Assembly (NCBI GenBank): GCA_032988165.1
Contig: JANTQF010000082.1
Coordinates: 61,998-125,997, forward strand
Reading direction: 5' to 3'
DNA: 64,000 nt
From: Emmonsiellopsis sp. PD_33
Lineage: Eukaryota > Ascomycota > Eurotiomycetes > Onygenales > Ajellomycetaceae
Shown here: one piece after another, positions 37,487-48,300 of the stretch
Layout: every line of letters starts with the position of its first letter
Position numbering within the stretch: the first letter of the stretch is position 1
Program-made: the position numbers and the translations under genes
The notes under the pieces: generated by a model
Told to the model about the DNA's origin: nothing
What the model saw: only the letters and a program-made list of their open reading frames with translations
Database searches by the model: none

Positions 37487-38770
37487 ATGAAGCACCATTT
37501 GATGATTGGCACCTGGACCCCGCCGGGCAATATCTACACAGTCGAGTTCGACGATGAGCAGTTGACGCTCAAGCTGGTCAAGAAGACCAGCATCCCCGAG
37601 GACGAGCCGGTTTCATGGATGACCTTTGACGTGAGATTGTATCCTTGTCTAGATAATTCATCGCCGACTGACTCCGCCCAGCATGCGAAGAAGAATATCT
37701 ACGGCGCCTCCATGAAGAAATGGTCGTCGCATGCCGTCCACAGCCCCACGGATATCCGCCATACAGTCTCCCATCCCCTCGCCGGCCACCGTACGTTGAT
37801 ATTCCCGTCCACCGAGATCAATAAACATACTTATACAAAAGCATATACTTAAATAACAAAACACATCCAGCCCTCGCCCCCTCCCCCTCCACCAACACGC
37901 GCGCCATCTTCGTCCTCGCCGCCAAAAAGCCCCCCTACAACGTCTACGGGAACCCCTTCTACAACCACGCCGGCTACGGCAACGTCTTCTCCGTGCACCC
38001 CTCCGGCGCGCTGGCCGCCAACATCCAAAACTACGAATACGACCCGCACTCGGGCGTGCACGGCATGGTCTTCGACCCCACCGAGACCTACCTGTACTCG
38101 GCCGACATGGGCGCGAACAAGATCTGGACGCACAAGAAGGACCCGACCACGGGCACGTTGGAGCTGGTCGACAGCGTCGCGGCGCCGGGCGAGCACGACC
38201 ATCCGCGCTGGGTGGAGATGCATGCGAGTGGGAGGTATCTGTATGCGCTGATGGAGAGCGGGAATCGGCTGGCGGAGTATGTGATTGACGAGAAGACGCA
38301 TGCGCCTGTGTTTACGCATAAGGTGTTTCCGTTGATTCCGCCTGGTATGTATATATATATACCCTTCATTGCATCCCAAAGCACCCACTAAATATAAAAA
38401 AACCAAAAACCCAGGCGTCGACCCCTCCAAAAAATACCGCTCCGACGTCGTCTTCGCCAACCACAGCGGCAGCCACCTCTTCGCCACCGCGCGCTCCAAC
38501 CACGCCGACGTGACGGGCTACATCAGCGCGTTCCGCCTGTCCGCCACGGGCGCGATCGAGAAGCAGCTCTTCATCAACCCGACGCCGACTAGCGGCGGCC
38601 ACTCCAATGCCGTCAGCCCGTGCGACTTCAGCGACGAGTGGCTGGCGCTGACGGATGATCAGGACGGGTGGGTGGAGGTGTATCGCTGGCGGGGGGAGTA
38701 TTTGGCCCGCGTGGCGCATTTGGATATTCCGGAGAAAGGGTTTGGGATGAATGCTATTTGGTATGATTGA
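37487..38770 (+). CDS. Beta-propeller muconate-lactonizing enzyme (CMLE/MLE family)
   Basis: Cycloisomerase of the fungal type, a seven-bladed beta-propeller related to Neurospora 3-carboxy-cis,cis-muconate cyclase. It turns a muconate into a muconolactone. CDS is join(37487..37630,37682..37790,37871..38344,38415..38770), 360 aa. The start MKHHLMIGTWTPPGNIYTVEF and the blocks VHGMVFDPTETYLYSADMGANK, HDHPRWVEMHASGRYLYALME and SGGHSNAVSPCDFSDEWLALTDD fit the family's repeated blades. No signal peptide. Since the neighbouring ring-cleaving enzyme looks catechol-type, the substrate may be cis,cis-muconate instead of the 3-carboxy form; that is inference from context. Confidence 0.88.
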
Positions 38771-39260
38771 TTAGGGGGGTATTATGAGTATATGAATGAA
38801 TGAATGTTGTTGTTGGTTGTATAGATATAGATAAATTATTTGATGCATGACGTCAGCGTGGGTGACACGGAATTGATTGACTATTTATTTCTTTTTCTTT
38901 TCTTTTCTTTTCTTTATCACGAAAATAATAACTAAATAAACATTACCTATCCCAATCCAATAATAGTAATAAAGCAAGTTTTAATCCCGTCGGAAATAAC
39001 CAGCCGTGCCAGCTTTTAAGTTGGGCCCAACCCGCTTCTCGGCTGCCAGCTTCGGCAACTCAAACTCGAGAAATAACAAGACGGAATAGCGGGGTGATGG
39101 AGGGGCAGAGTTGGACCGTGTCTGTTTCTTTGAATTTGTCTGTCTATCTTAAACCGCCGGTCTGCTAAATGATTGTTAGCTATAGTGCATACACCTATAC
39201 CTCTACACTCTACAACTATACACATAAGCGGGGTGATATAGATCCAACCTCCCCTCCTCT
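38771..39260. other. Intergenic between lactonizing enzyme and fusion hydrolase
   Basis: 490 bp holding the 3' end of one gene and the promoter of the next. A TTTTC pentamer repeat lies at 38887-38916. No gene seen. Confidence 0.5.
38887..38916 (+). repeat. (TTTTC)n microsatellite
   Basis: Tandem TTTTC units in the intergenic region. Confidence 0.75.
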
Positions 39261-41054
39261 ATGCCCTCCTCACCCACCCCAAACACCCCCCCAATCCCCC
39301 CAACCACCACCAAAATGGCCCCCGGCCTCCTCTCCGTAACCATGCATCCCCACCCCTCCCTCCCCCTCCCCTCCTTTCACGACTGGTACAACAACGAACA
39401 CGGCCCAACCCGCCTCCGCCTCCCCTTCATCCCCAACGGCCTCCGCTTCCGCACCCTCGACACCCTCCCCAATGACGAATCCACCCCCCTCCCCCCCGCC
39501 TACCTCGCAATCTACGACATCACCGACATGACCGAGCTGCAACGCCCGACCTACCAGCGCCTCCGCCACGACTCCGTCAAAAGCAGCCGTGAAAAGGAGA
39601 CCATGGCGCAGATCGACATTGACCGACGCCTCTACGACTACGTCGAGCAATGGGTTGCGCCCGGGTATATATCGCTAGACGAGCGATCCCAAGATCTCAA
39701 GCAACCCGGCGCGGGACGGGTTCTAGTATCGATATCGCAAACGCTGCACGCGGGCGCGGAGAACGAGGCGGAATTCAACACCTGGTATCGAGACGAGCAC
39801 ATGGTGCTGCTCTCCAAGGTGTCCGGGTGGCTGCGGACGCGGCGCTTCGTCACCTCCTCAATCGACGACAACAACAAGGCTGGCAGCATCGAGTACCTCT
39901 CGCTGCACGAGTACTCGACCCGGGAAGCGCCAAACAGCCCAGAGATCGCCGCGGCAAACAGCACGCCCTGGCGGGAGAAAGTAATGGCGACCATCGTCGC
40001 TAGCCGCACCCGCCGCGTCTACGAGCACTTTTACACCTTCGGCGCCGCGCCGAGGGATCTGGCGTCGCTCGCTGGCCCATCATCGAGCCCGTTCTCGTCG
40101 CCGGACGGGTTGACGAAAGCCGTGCCGCCCACATCGTCCTCTCCATTCCCAGCGATAGAGTCGTACATAACCACGCCGGACGGCGTGCGCCTCCCGTACC
40201 GGCTCGAGGGCAGCACGGACCCGCACGCGCCCCTGATCGTGCTCAGCAATAGCATCCTCACCCACTACTCCATCTGGGACGAGTTCGTGGCGAAGTTCCT
40301 CGCGAACCCTGCAAATGCCGGATATCGTGTGCTGCGCTACCTAACGCGGGGCCGGTTCGCGGACTGCGGGAGTGGGGAGATCACGGTGGATGTGTTGGCT
40401 GGGGATATCATTGCGCTGCTGGATACGCTGCGTGTGGGGAAGGCTGCGGCGTTGGTTGGGGTTAGTCTTGGTGGGGCGACGGTGTTGAATGCTGCGCTGA
40501 AGTGGCCTGGGAGGGTCGGGGCGTTTGTGGCGTGTGATACGAACTCGAAGAGTCCGGAGGGTAATCGGAAGGCGTGGGGGGAGCGGATTGCCTTGGCCCG
40601 AAAGGAAGGGGAGAGAATTGTTTCCTCGTCTCCGTTTGCGAATGGTGCGGGCGAGCCGGAGGCGGTGGTCGGTAGTCAGCTGGCTGAGGTTAGCGTTCGT
40701 AGGTGGTTTGTGCCGGAGAGCTATGATGGGGGTGTCATGGAGGAGAAGGCGAAGAGGGTGACGCAGTTGGTTAGAGAGAATAGTTTCGAAGGGTTTGAGA
40801 GGAGTGTGAATGCGCTGTTTGAGTATGATTTGCGCGAGGCGATGGGGAGGGCTGACAGGGGGGTTAAGGGGGCGTTTCTGGTTGGGGCCGGGGATGGGGT
40901 GCTGCCCAAGACTATGAAGGAGATGGTTGGCCAGATGGGGAGTGCAGGGGCCGAGTACTTTGTTATTGAAGGCGCGGGGCATTTGCCTATGGTCGAGAAA
41001 CCGGCGGAGTTTGAGAGGGTTGTAAGTGGGTTTTTGGGGGGAGTGAGGAATTAG
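39261..41054 (+). CDS. Fusion of tandem EthD-like alpha/beta-barrel modules with a 3-oxoadipate enol-lactonase-like hydrolase
   Basis: Single-exon 597-aa protein. The first ATG is at 39261; an in-frame ATG at 39315 (MAPGLLSVTM) fits the family better. Residues about 20-130 and 150-260 are two similar modules, each with a beta strand then an F-x-x-WY-x-x-EH motif (FHDWYNNEH; FNTWYRDEH), as in dimeric alpha/beta-barrel EthD-like proteins. A Ser/Pro linker leads to an alpha/beta hydrolase from about 298 with nucleophile motif GVSLGG, probable acid Asp in VGAGDGV and catalytic His in GAGHLPMVEKP, resembling PcaD-type enol-lactonases. It lies downstream of the dioxygenase and lactonizing enzyme, so the hydrolase half likely yields 3-oxoadipate. 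The role of the N-terminal half is open; it could be the lactone isomerase. Confidence 0.85.
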   Translation: MPSSPTPNTPPIPPTTTKMAPGLLSVTMHPHPSLPLPSFHDWYNNEHGPTRLRLPFIPNGLRFRTLDTLPNDESTPLPPAYLAIYDITDMTELQRPTYQRLRHDSVKSSREKETMAQIDIDRRLYDYVEQWVAPGYISLDERSQDLKQPGAGRVLVSISQTLHAGAENEAEFNTWYRDEHMVLLSKVSGWLRTRRFVTSSIDDNNKAGSIEYLSLHEYSTREAPNSPEIAAANSTPWREKVMATIVASRTRRVYEHFYTFGAAPRDLASLAGPSSSPFSSPDGLTKAVPPTSSSPFPAIESYITTPDGVRLPYRLEGSTDPHAPLIVLSNSILTHYSIWDEFVAKFLANPANAGYRVLRYLTRGRFADCGSGEITVDVLAGDIIALLDTLRVGKAAALVGVSLGGATVLNAALKWPGRVGAFVACDTNSKSPEGNRKAWGERIALARKEGERIVSSSPFANGAGEPEAVVGSQLAEVSVRRWFVPESYDGGVMEEKAKRVTQLVRENSFEGFERSVNALFEYDLREAMGRADRGVKGAFLVGAGDGVLPKTMKEMVGQMGSAGAEYFVIEGAGHLPMVEKPAEFERVVSGFLGGVRN

Positions 41055-41670
41055 TTCTCGAAGAGGCTTGCGGGCTGGTTAGATAGATAATAGAGTAAAT
41101 AGATAGCAAGTATTGGTTTGACAGCATATGTATCTGTATTGAATAATATTTCTCTGCCCGCACAGATCTAGCGGTAAGGGCCATATTAGCGTGTCTTCGA
41201 CGCAGATGGAAGTAAATGGGCCAATCCGGAATTCTGGAACAAATCGTCGTGGTTGCATGGTGTCATAGTTCTGGCCGTCGATATGGAGTTCCCAAGCCCC
41301 GCGGTTACCAACAAACTGGTCAGTTCTCGCGAACAGTTTCGATCACCATTTCCGGCCGCGGGAATCCTTGCCTCCTGGCCTAGGATCCACCAACATGCTG
41401 CGGTTGATAGCTGTTGGAAACAAATCCTTTGGTATGTGTGTCTCGGAATCGATTCAAGGAAAAACGATGCTCATATGCTGGAGCAGAATGCGGAACAAAC
41501 ATGACAGGCAGAAAAACAGCGTGCAAGGTTTACAATAAAGTAGGAAAACAAAGAGGAATCACAAAATCACATCCCAGCGCCGGTTATTGTTTGGTTGAAT
41601 TACACAATCCACCCATTCGTTCCCCGTACATCAAAAAATTCAATCAAAAATCAAGGCAGGTTTCAAGGGG
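41055..41670. other. Convergent intergenic region
   Basis: 616 bp between the fusion hydrolase and Sem1. No gene or strong motif seen; expected to be two 3'UTRs. Confidence 0.5.
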
Positions 41671-42176
41671 TTACGACCCCTTCGCCGCTTCGACTTTTTT
41701 GAGCTCTTCCCTATAACAGAGAAACAAAGGCGTTAGAAGTTTGCCGGAGCGTAAATGGAAATAAAGAGCAGGAGAAAGGAAGGCCGGTTAGCGGGGCGCG
41801 GCGTACTTTAACTGTTTCGAAAAGTCCTCATTATTATCATCGTCGTCCCAGCTCTCCTCCCAGAGGTGGTCTGTAGTGTCTCCGCCGGCTGTGTTGGCAG
41901 CTTCTGCTTCTTCTTGTGGCCAGTCTGGAGTATACAAAGAGAGATGGTTAGCTAGATGTAAGGCAAGGCATCGATCGGAGCGGTCTGTCGGTGTGTCTCA
42001 AACAACATATACATTATCGACGGGTGAAATGCTATGGCAGCTGACGCACCTTCGACGGGGAAATCTTCAAACTCATCGTCTTCCTCTAGAGCGGTGGGCT
42101 TGTGCCGTTGTTCTTGTGGCGTGGCATCTGGCTGCTTCTGGGCTGTGGATTGGGAGGCTGCTGCGGGGGCGGACAT
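41671..42176 (-). CDS. sem1: 26S proteasome lid subunit Sem1/Dss1
   Basis: Small acidic disordered protein of the proteasome lid, also shared with TREX-2 and, in other eukaryotes, BRCA2-type recombination proteins. CDS is complement(41671..41710,41807..41924,42050..42176), 94 aa. The two conserved acidic/aromatic stretches are present: EEDDEFEDFPVEDWPQEE and HLWEESWDDDDNNEDFS, followed by the short C-terminal helix QLKEELKKVE. An Ala/Gln/Pro-rich N-terminus precedes them. Divergent from Iml2 across a GC-rich promoter with phased repeats. It is easily missed because its exons are short. Confidence 0.93.
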
Positions 42177-43006
42177 GGTGTGTTGGGGTATCTTCTGTTG
42201 AGCGAGTTGTTGTGGAGGGAGAGCAGAGACGCGGGTATAAATGCTAGCGGTAGAGCAGAGAAGAACAGCAAGATGCGCGGTGCTTCGGGTGTTCGTTTAC
42301 AGGAATTCGAGATGAAGCTGAAGTCGCTTCCAAACGCGGAAGTTGGAGAGGGCCGATTTGATATCACGTGATGCTGCGTGCCAAACAGAACAAACTCGCC
42401 AAGACGGACTAGTGTGATAAATACCGCTCCGGTGGCTGCCGGTATTGAGGCGGTATTGGTGCGGTATTGAATACCCCGCCTTGCAGTCGTCCCGTCCCAA
42501 AAATACAGCCCGCCCTCGAAACCAGGCCCAAACGGCCGCCCGTGACATCATCAATACCGTACTGCATGGTCCTGGGCCGCGGGCGGAAAATTACGCGCGG
42601 TAAATACGCGTACGGTAAGCCAAGGCAGGCTCCTTCGAGCTGAGGCTCAACAGCTTATCGACAACCTCAATCTTTTCTTTTCTTTTCTTTCTTCTCTGCT
42701 CGCACCCCGCGGTCTGATCTCTGTCGTCCACGGCAATGGTGATTGGGAGCTTCGTCTTCTTCGTCCCCGTCCTGTCATCGCCTGCCATGGTCAAGCTCTC
42801 TTGAACTACTCCTCGGATCTAGGGGCTTTCCGCTTTTCTGTGGCCTTCACATGCCCTTGACGCCCATGACATTCCCAGTCCCTCCTTGACCTGTCTTCTT
42901 TTCTCCTGTCATTCCTTTTTCTTCTCGTTTTTAGCCGTCAAGCAGGCTCCTTTGGCTTCCGTTTATTCGTTGTTTCTGTTCTCCCGTCCGCTCGTTTGAG
43001 GCCACC
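42177..43006. promoter_or_regulatory. Divergent promoter region of Sem1 (-) and Iml2 (+)
   Basis: 830 bp with repeated CGGTATTG motifs (42441-42469 and inverted copies), a CTTTT repeat near 42670, and a pyrimidine-rich leader before the Iml2 ATG, which sits in a good GCCACC context. Confidence 0.6.
42439..42469 (+). promoter_or_regulatory. Three CGGTATTG motifs spaced 11 bp apart
   Basis: GGTATTG starts at 42441, 42452 and 42463, each preceded by C or GC, giving one copy per helical turn. An exact inverted copy (CAATACCG) lies at 42552-42559, and a partial one (ATACCG) at 42421-42426. The phasing suggests cooperative binding by one factor. The factor is unknown. Confidence 0.5.
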
Positions 43007-45644
43007 ATGTTTCGAGTGGGGAACTGGCTATACAACAAGGCCGCTCCGGCCAGCGTCTCGACGCAATCGCTGGATGCATTGGCCGAATCACAAGAGCGTA
43101 AGTTGCTCTGGCTCCGCCCTAGCTCTATATGTGGCCAATAGGTTGCTAACGTATTTCTTTTTGTTCATTGATATAGTTGAAAGCGCGCTCCGAGGTACCA
43201 TCGACCCCTCCGACTTCCCCGCCTAGGCTTCCTGGCCCGGACCCAATAGCTGATAACGGTGTCAATATAGCTGCTACCTTTATTATGAACGATGACGTCG
43301 ACAGCGCTGAAGAAGGGCTAGATAAGGGCAATTCTTCTTTCCACAAGGTGTGTATGCGGATCCTCGCAAGCTTCCTCCACCGTGGTTTGTTGGGTTAGGT
43401 TATAACGATTAAGAGGCTAATGGCTGATTTTGCTGTAGCTTGGAAAAGGAGTTGTCGGGTTCGTTCGCGCTACATTAGGTTTTGAGCAGGAGATTATGCA
43501 GATGGGTATGTATGGTTCGCCTATCCTACGTTCACTACCTGCTTACACACCGTGTCTACAGCGGCCAAGCGGCTAGAGGACGCAGAAACGAGTGCGGCCA
43601 ACGACCAACACAAAGCGCAGCACAATTCGAACGCCCGAAACGCATACCGCTCGCCCATTTATGACCCCGGCACCGAATACCTCCTTTGTCGCAGCATGTC
43701 CCAACTCATGGCTGCCCTTGTTGGCGTCCTGAATGAAAGTTTAATAGAAAGCATAAGAGCATTCTATAAACTGCGGAAAGCATATGTTGCCCTGGATGGT
43801 ATTATGGCTATGGAGGAAAGGTATCTTCAGTCGGAAACCGCAAAGAAGAAGGGCCACTCGAACGTTTCTGTACCAATCCCTACCCACTCTCCTGCCACGG
43901 AGCCGGTAGGAGGGGATAAAGCGAGCTTTGAAATAGACTCTGCCAAACTTACAGCTGCCCTCTTAACGAATCCTGCAGACACAACCCATAAATCTCGCAC
44001 CCAACCCTCCACTCCTTTGGACGAGGAAATTGCATCCGTTGCTCGTTCAGAGGCCGAGGGCGATTCCGGGGTGCCCTCTACAGGGCTCTCTTCTCCTTCT
44101 CAACACCTGAATCATGACCCGGATTCTGATATATTCACCAATCCTGTGGACGTGTTTGTTCATTCGGGAGCAAACCTCTGCTTTGGTCTCTTACTTCTCC
44201 TGATATCCATGATTCCGCCCGCCTTTTCTAAACTGCTTTCTATTGTCGGTTTCCGAGGGGATAGACCCCGGGGGCTACGGATGCTCTGGCAGGCTAGCAA
44301 ATTTAATAACTTGAACGGCGCCATTGCCGGCTTGGCCCTCTTAGCATATTATAACGGATTTATTCGGTACTGCGATATTGTAACCGACCCCTCAATGGAG
44401 AGCGAAGAAAACCTCGAAGCTTACTCAGAGAAGCGTTTAACTGCTCTTTTGGCCGAGATGAGGACTCGCTTCCCCAACAGCCAACTCTGGCTCCTGGAAG
44501 AATCTAGGATGCAGGGGGCAAAGAAAAACCTGAATGTTGCATTGGAACTACTCTCTGGGAAGTCAAAAAGTCCTTTGAAACAAGTTGAAGCACTGCATTC
44601 ATTCGAAAAAAGTATGACTGCTATGTACCTTCACAAATATGAACTTTGCGCCGATACGTTTATTGAGGTACATATTTTCTTTTGATTCCTACCTTGAAAA
44701 TGATGTGCTAACACTGCATTATTTAGTGCGCTGAACTCAACTCCTGGTCTCGAGCTCTGTATTTTTATATTGCAGGATCGGCGCACCTTTCCATATACCG
44801 CCAAAATGCTCAAAGTTCCCCCGACTTGGCCAAGAGGCATGCGAGGAAAGCCAATGAACTTTTTCAAAAAGTTCCTTCGCACGCAGGGAAAAAGAAATTT
44901 ATGGCCCGTCAGCTTCCATTTGATGTGTTCGTGACTCGGAAAATTTCAAAGTGGGAGGATCGTGCCAAGAAATGGAATGTTGATTTTATTGATGCGATTG
45001 GAGTAGATCCAATTGAGGAAATGATTTATTTTTGGAACGGCCACAGTCGCATGAATGAAGAACAGCTTCAAGACTCCCTGGACCGTTTGGCGTGGTCAGA
45101 AAGCGAGAACAACAAGACGTGGGACCGTGAAGGCACCGATGAGCACGCCATTTTGGCCGTTCTTCGAGCCTCCATTCTGAGATCACTAAGGAGACATGAT
45201 GAATCGAGGGAAGTGTTGGAAACCCAGATTTTTGTTCATGATAAGGCTACATTCAAAGGCCATCTCAAAGATGACTGGACGTGCCCCACCGCTCACTATG
45301 AAATGGCAGCCAATCTGTGGATGGAACGCGACTCATATCAACCGCTATGCGTCGCCCATGATACCCCTGCCAAGAGAGCGCCAAGCCGGCCTGATGAGGT
45401 CTCGTCGCCGCCAGCTACCGTACGAAGAACATCGTCAGCCGGTTTATCAAAAACTAGCTCCAGAACAATCGGCTCCGCTCATAAGCCCGATCCCCAAGAT
45501 CAACTCACGGTCCGCGAATGCAAAAAGTGGATCAACATGGTCGCGAACTGGGAGGCCTACGAACTCGATGCTAGAGTTGGTTTGAAGGTTGCAATGGCAC
45601 AAGAAACGTTGGCGAAATGGGAGGCCGCAAATCCTACAAGCTAA
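43007..45644 (+). CDS. iml2: Iml2-type protein (TTC39-like, lipid-droplet/mitochondrial outer membrane)
   Basis: Predicted 758-aa TPR-like protein of the Iml2/TTC39 family, linked in yeast to inclusion-body clearance and lipid droplets. CDS is join(43007..43097,43177..43194,43271..43347,43439..43505,43562..44667,44727..45644); the second exon is 18 nt and the total closes in frame. Family marks include FIMNDDVDSAEEGL, GFVRATLGFEQEIMQMA, YEPGTE-like YDPGTEYLLCRSMSQLMAA, the hydrophobic CFGLLLLLISMIPPAFSKLL segment and HLKDDWTCPTAHYEMAANLW. Acidic, Ser/Thr-rich inserts occur near residues 190-270 and again near the C-terminus. Base composition is noticeably more AT-rich than the genes at 33-41 kb. 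Confidence 0.85.
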
Positions 45645-46314
45645 GAGTAGCTTTTTGGTAGCTTCTTTGGCCGTCCCCCCAATTGAGTCCTCTCTTGATT
45701 TGGATCTTGTTTTTGGCCGGTTGGACCGCGCACCCTGATGGTACTAGGGCTTTTGTATATAAGAGGACGCTATAGATCGGCGCGAGGCTTTTTGTTTTCT
45801 GCTTTGAACATTTACTTGTAAACTGCCACGATTTCATAGCTCCTTTATGTCACGCCATCGTGCTTGACCCCTATTTTGGATAACGGAATGTAGGGCTCTA
45901 CTGGTCACATGACCCTATCGACTCCTCCCATGGGATATCCTTCCGAGCCCCAGAACACGGATGTGATCTTAATCATCTATTTCTACTGCTGAATATGGAT
46001 GATCTGCCGGCAGACAGCCCTTGAGATTTCATCTGGCTTCCATCAGATGGACCAATCCGCTCGGCCTTATCCCGAGCTAATGGTCGGCCCACCTCCGATA
46101 ACATAGCGGCATTCTGCTTAAAAAAGCCGAGTCCAACTTTTCCGATAGCCGGCCAGGTGAAGGATCTGTTTAGCACCCTGAGTCATTCCCGAATGGGTTC
46201 ACATATACATTTTCCCAGTTTCAAAGCCATTTCTTTGCGGTATCCCTATCCCTAATTCCTTATTCCTGCCACTGTACCCAGCAGCGCAGGAACCTAGATA
46301 AGAAAAAGCCAGAC
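45645..46314. other. Intergenic: Iml2 3' end and MFS transporter promoter
   Basis: 670 bp in which I see no gene or confident motif. Confidence 0.45.
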
Positions 46315-48300
46315 ATGACATCATCGGCGCGCAGGTCAACCGACGACGAACCCCCCGACACAGCAAATAACAACCCCGACCTAGAGAAAGGCAGTTCCTC
46401 TCTGTCGAACGGTAATGCCAGTAATCATACCCACGAGGACCGCGACTCCCACCATGCCGACGAAGAAGCAGCGCCAGGCCACGGCGTCAACGCCCTGCCC
46501 GACGAAGCACCAGCCCACATCGTCGATCGTCGACTGAGCAGGATCGAATCGGCCATCTCATCGGCCTCGCAGCACTACTCTACTGCGCTGGGCGTTGTCC
46601 GAAGCCGTGCGCCGGATCAGACGCACCCGTTCACGCACCCGTTAACGCATCAGAAGACGACGGAGGATGTTATTGTTGACTTTGATGGGCCGGATGATGC
46701 GTATAATCCGTTGAATTGGCCGTTTCGGAAGAAGGCAATTACAACGCTGTTGTACGGGTTGACTACTATGGGTATGGTTTCCCTCCATCTGTGGTATGGG
46801 AAAGCGAAGGAGCCATGCCATGTATACTAACTAGGTGGTATTTATGCAGGTTCTACATGGTCTAGCGCAGTGTAAGCCCGAAAGCCCTCAACGATATATG
46901 CTACTAGTTCCCTCCAACGGTTATTAACGAATTGAACCTTTTCTCTCTTTTATATATCAGTTACTCCCCCGGAATCTCCCAAGTCGACGCCACCTTCGGT
47001 GTCGGTGACGAAGTCGGCGTGCTAGGAGTCAGCTTGCTCCTCTTCGGCTTCGGCCTTGGCCCCCTAATCTGGGCACCTCTATCCGAAATGTACGGCCGCA
47101 AACCCGCTGTCCTCTTTCCATACTTTATCGCTGCACTCTTCATGTTTGCCGCGGGCAGCGCGGAGAATATCCAGACGGTCCTTATATCGCGGTTCTTCTC
47201 TGGATTTTTCGGCTCGGCGCCGATTACGAATACGGGCGGGGTGTTGAGTGATTTATACCCGCCAGAGCAACGGGCGGTTGCAATTGTGGGATATGCGTTG
47301 GCAGTAGTTGGGGGTCCGATTTTGGGGCCGATCGTTGGTGGTGCAATCGTGCAGAGTTATTTGCGGTGGAGGTGGACCGAATATGTGAGCATTTTTCACT
47401 CCTCTTTTCTACATAATAGCGTGCGTGCTAATAACATTACCTGTCCTGCAGATAACCGGCATAATGATGTTTTTCTTCCTAACCCTGGACATAATCTTCC
47501 TCGACGAATCCTACCCACAAACCCTCCTAGTCTACAAAGCGCGACGCCTCCGGCACACCTCCGGGAACTGGGCCCTGCACGCCCGCCACGAAGAATGGGA
47601 CGTGAGCTTTCGCGAAATGGCCAACAAATACCTGATCGTCCCTTTCCAGCTCCTCGGCACACCAATCTGCTTCCTAGTAGCCATCTACGCCTCCTTCGTC
47701 TACGGCATCCTCTACCTTTCCCTCTCCTCCTTCCCGATCGCCTTCCAAGAAGTCCGCGGCTGGAACCAGGTTGTCGGCCACCTGCCCTTCCTAGGCCTTT
47801 TAACCGGCATGTTAATCGGCTGCGCCCTCAACCTCTACAACCAAAAATTCTACCTAAAGAAATTCTACGCGAACAACCGGCGCGCCGTGCCCGAAGCCCG
47901 CCTACCACCGATGATGGTGGGATCCATTTTTTTCTCCGCAGGCCTATTCATCTTCGGCTGGACATCACACCCCACCACCCCCTGGATCGCGCAGCTGATC
48001 GGCACGTCGTCGATGGGCTTTGGGTTCCTGACGGTGTTCCAGGCGGCGATTAATTATCTCATTGACACGTTCCCGACGGTGTCGGCGAGCGCGATTGGGG
48101 CTAATACCTTCCTGCGGAGTTGTTTTGCGGGGGCGTTCCCGCTGTTTGCAAATGCGATGTATCACGGGTTGGGTGTCCCGTGGGCGTCGAGTGTGTTGGG
48201 GTTTGTGTCGTTGTTGTTGATTCCGATTCCGTATTTGTTTTATATATATGGGAAGAGAATTCGGGCGAGGGGGAAGTGGTCGAGGCCTTCGGTGGATTGA
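46315..48300 (+). CDS. MFS drug:H+ antiporter (DHA1 family, 12 TM)
   Basis: Plasma-membrane efflux pump-like transporter of 583 aa. CDS is join(46315..46771,46850..46871,46961..47384,47452..48300), including a 22-nt second exon in the first membrane helix region. A long hydrophilic N-terminus (about 145 residues, Asp/His/Ser-rich) ends in the DHA1 mark DAYNPLNWPFRKK. Motif A is FGFGLGPLIWAPLSEMYGRKP; helix 4-5 has RFFSGFFGSAPITNTGGVLSDL and motif C-like GPILGPIVGGAI. The C-terminus ends in a basic YGKRIRARGKWSRPS. The family covers azole, cycloheximide and polyamine efflux (Flr1, Tpo types); the substrate cannot be told. A link to the nearby aromatic genes is not shown. Confidence 0.9.
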
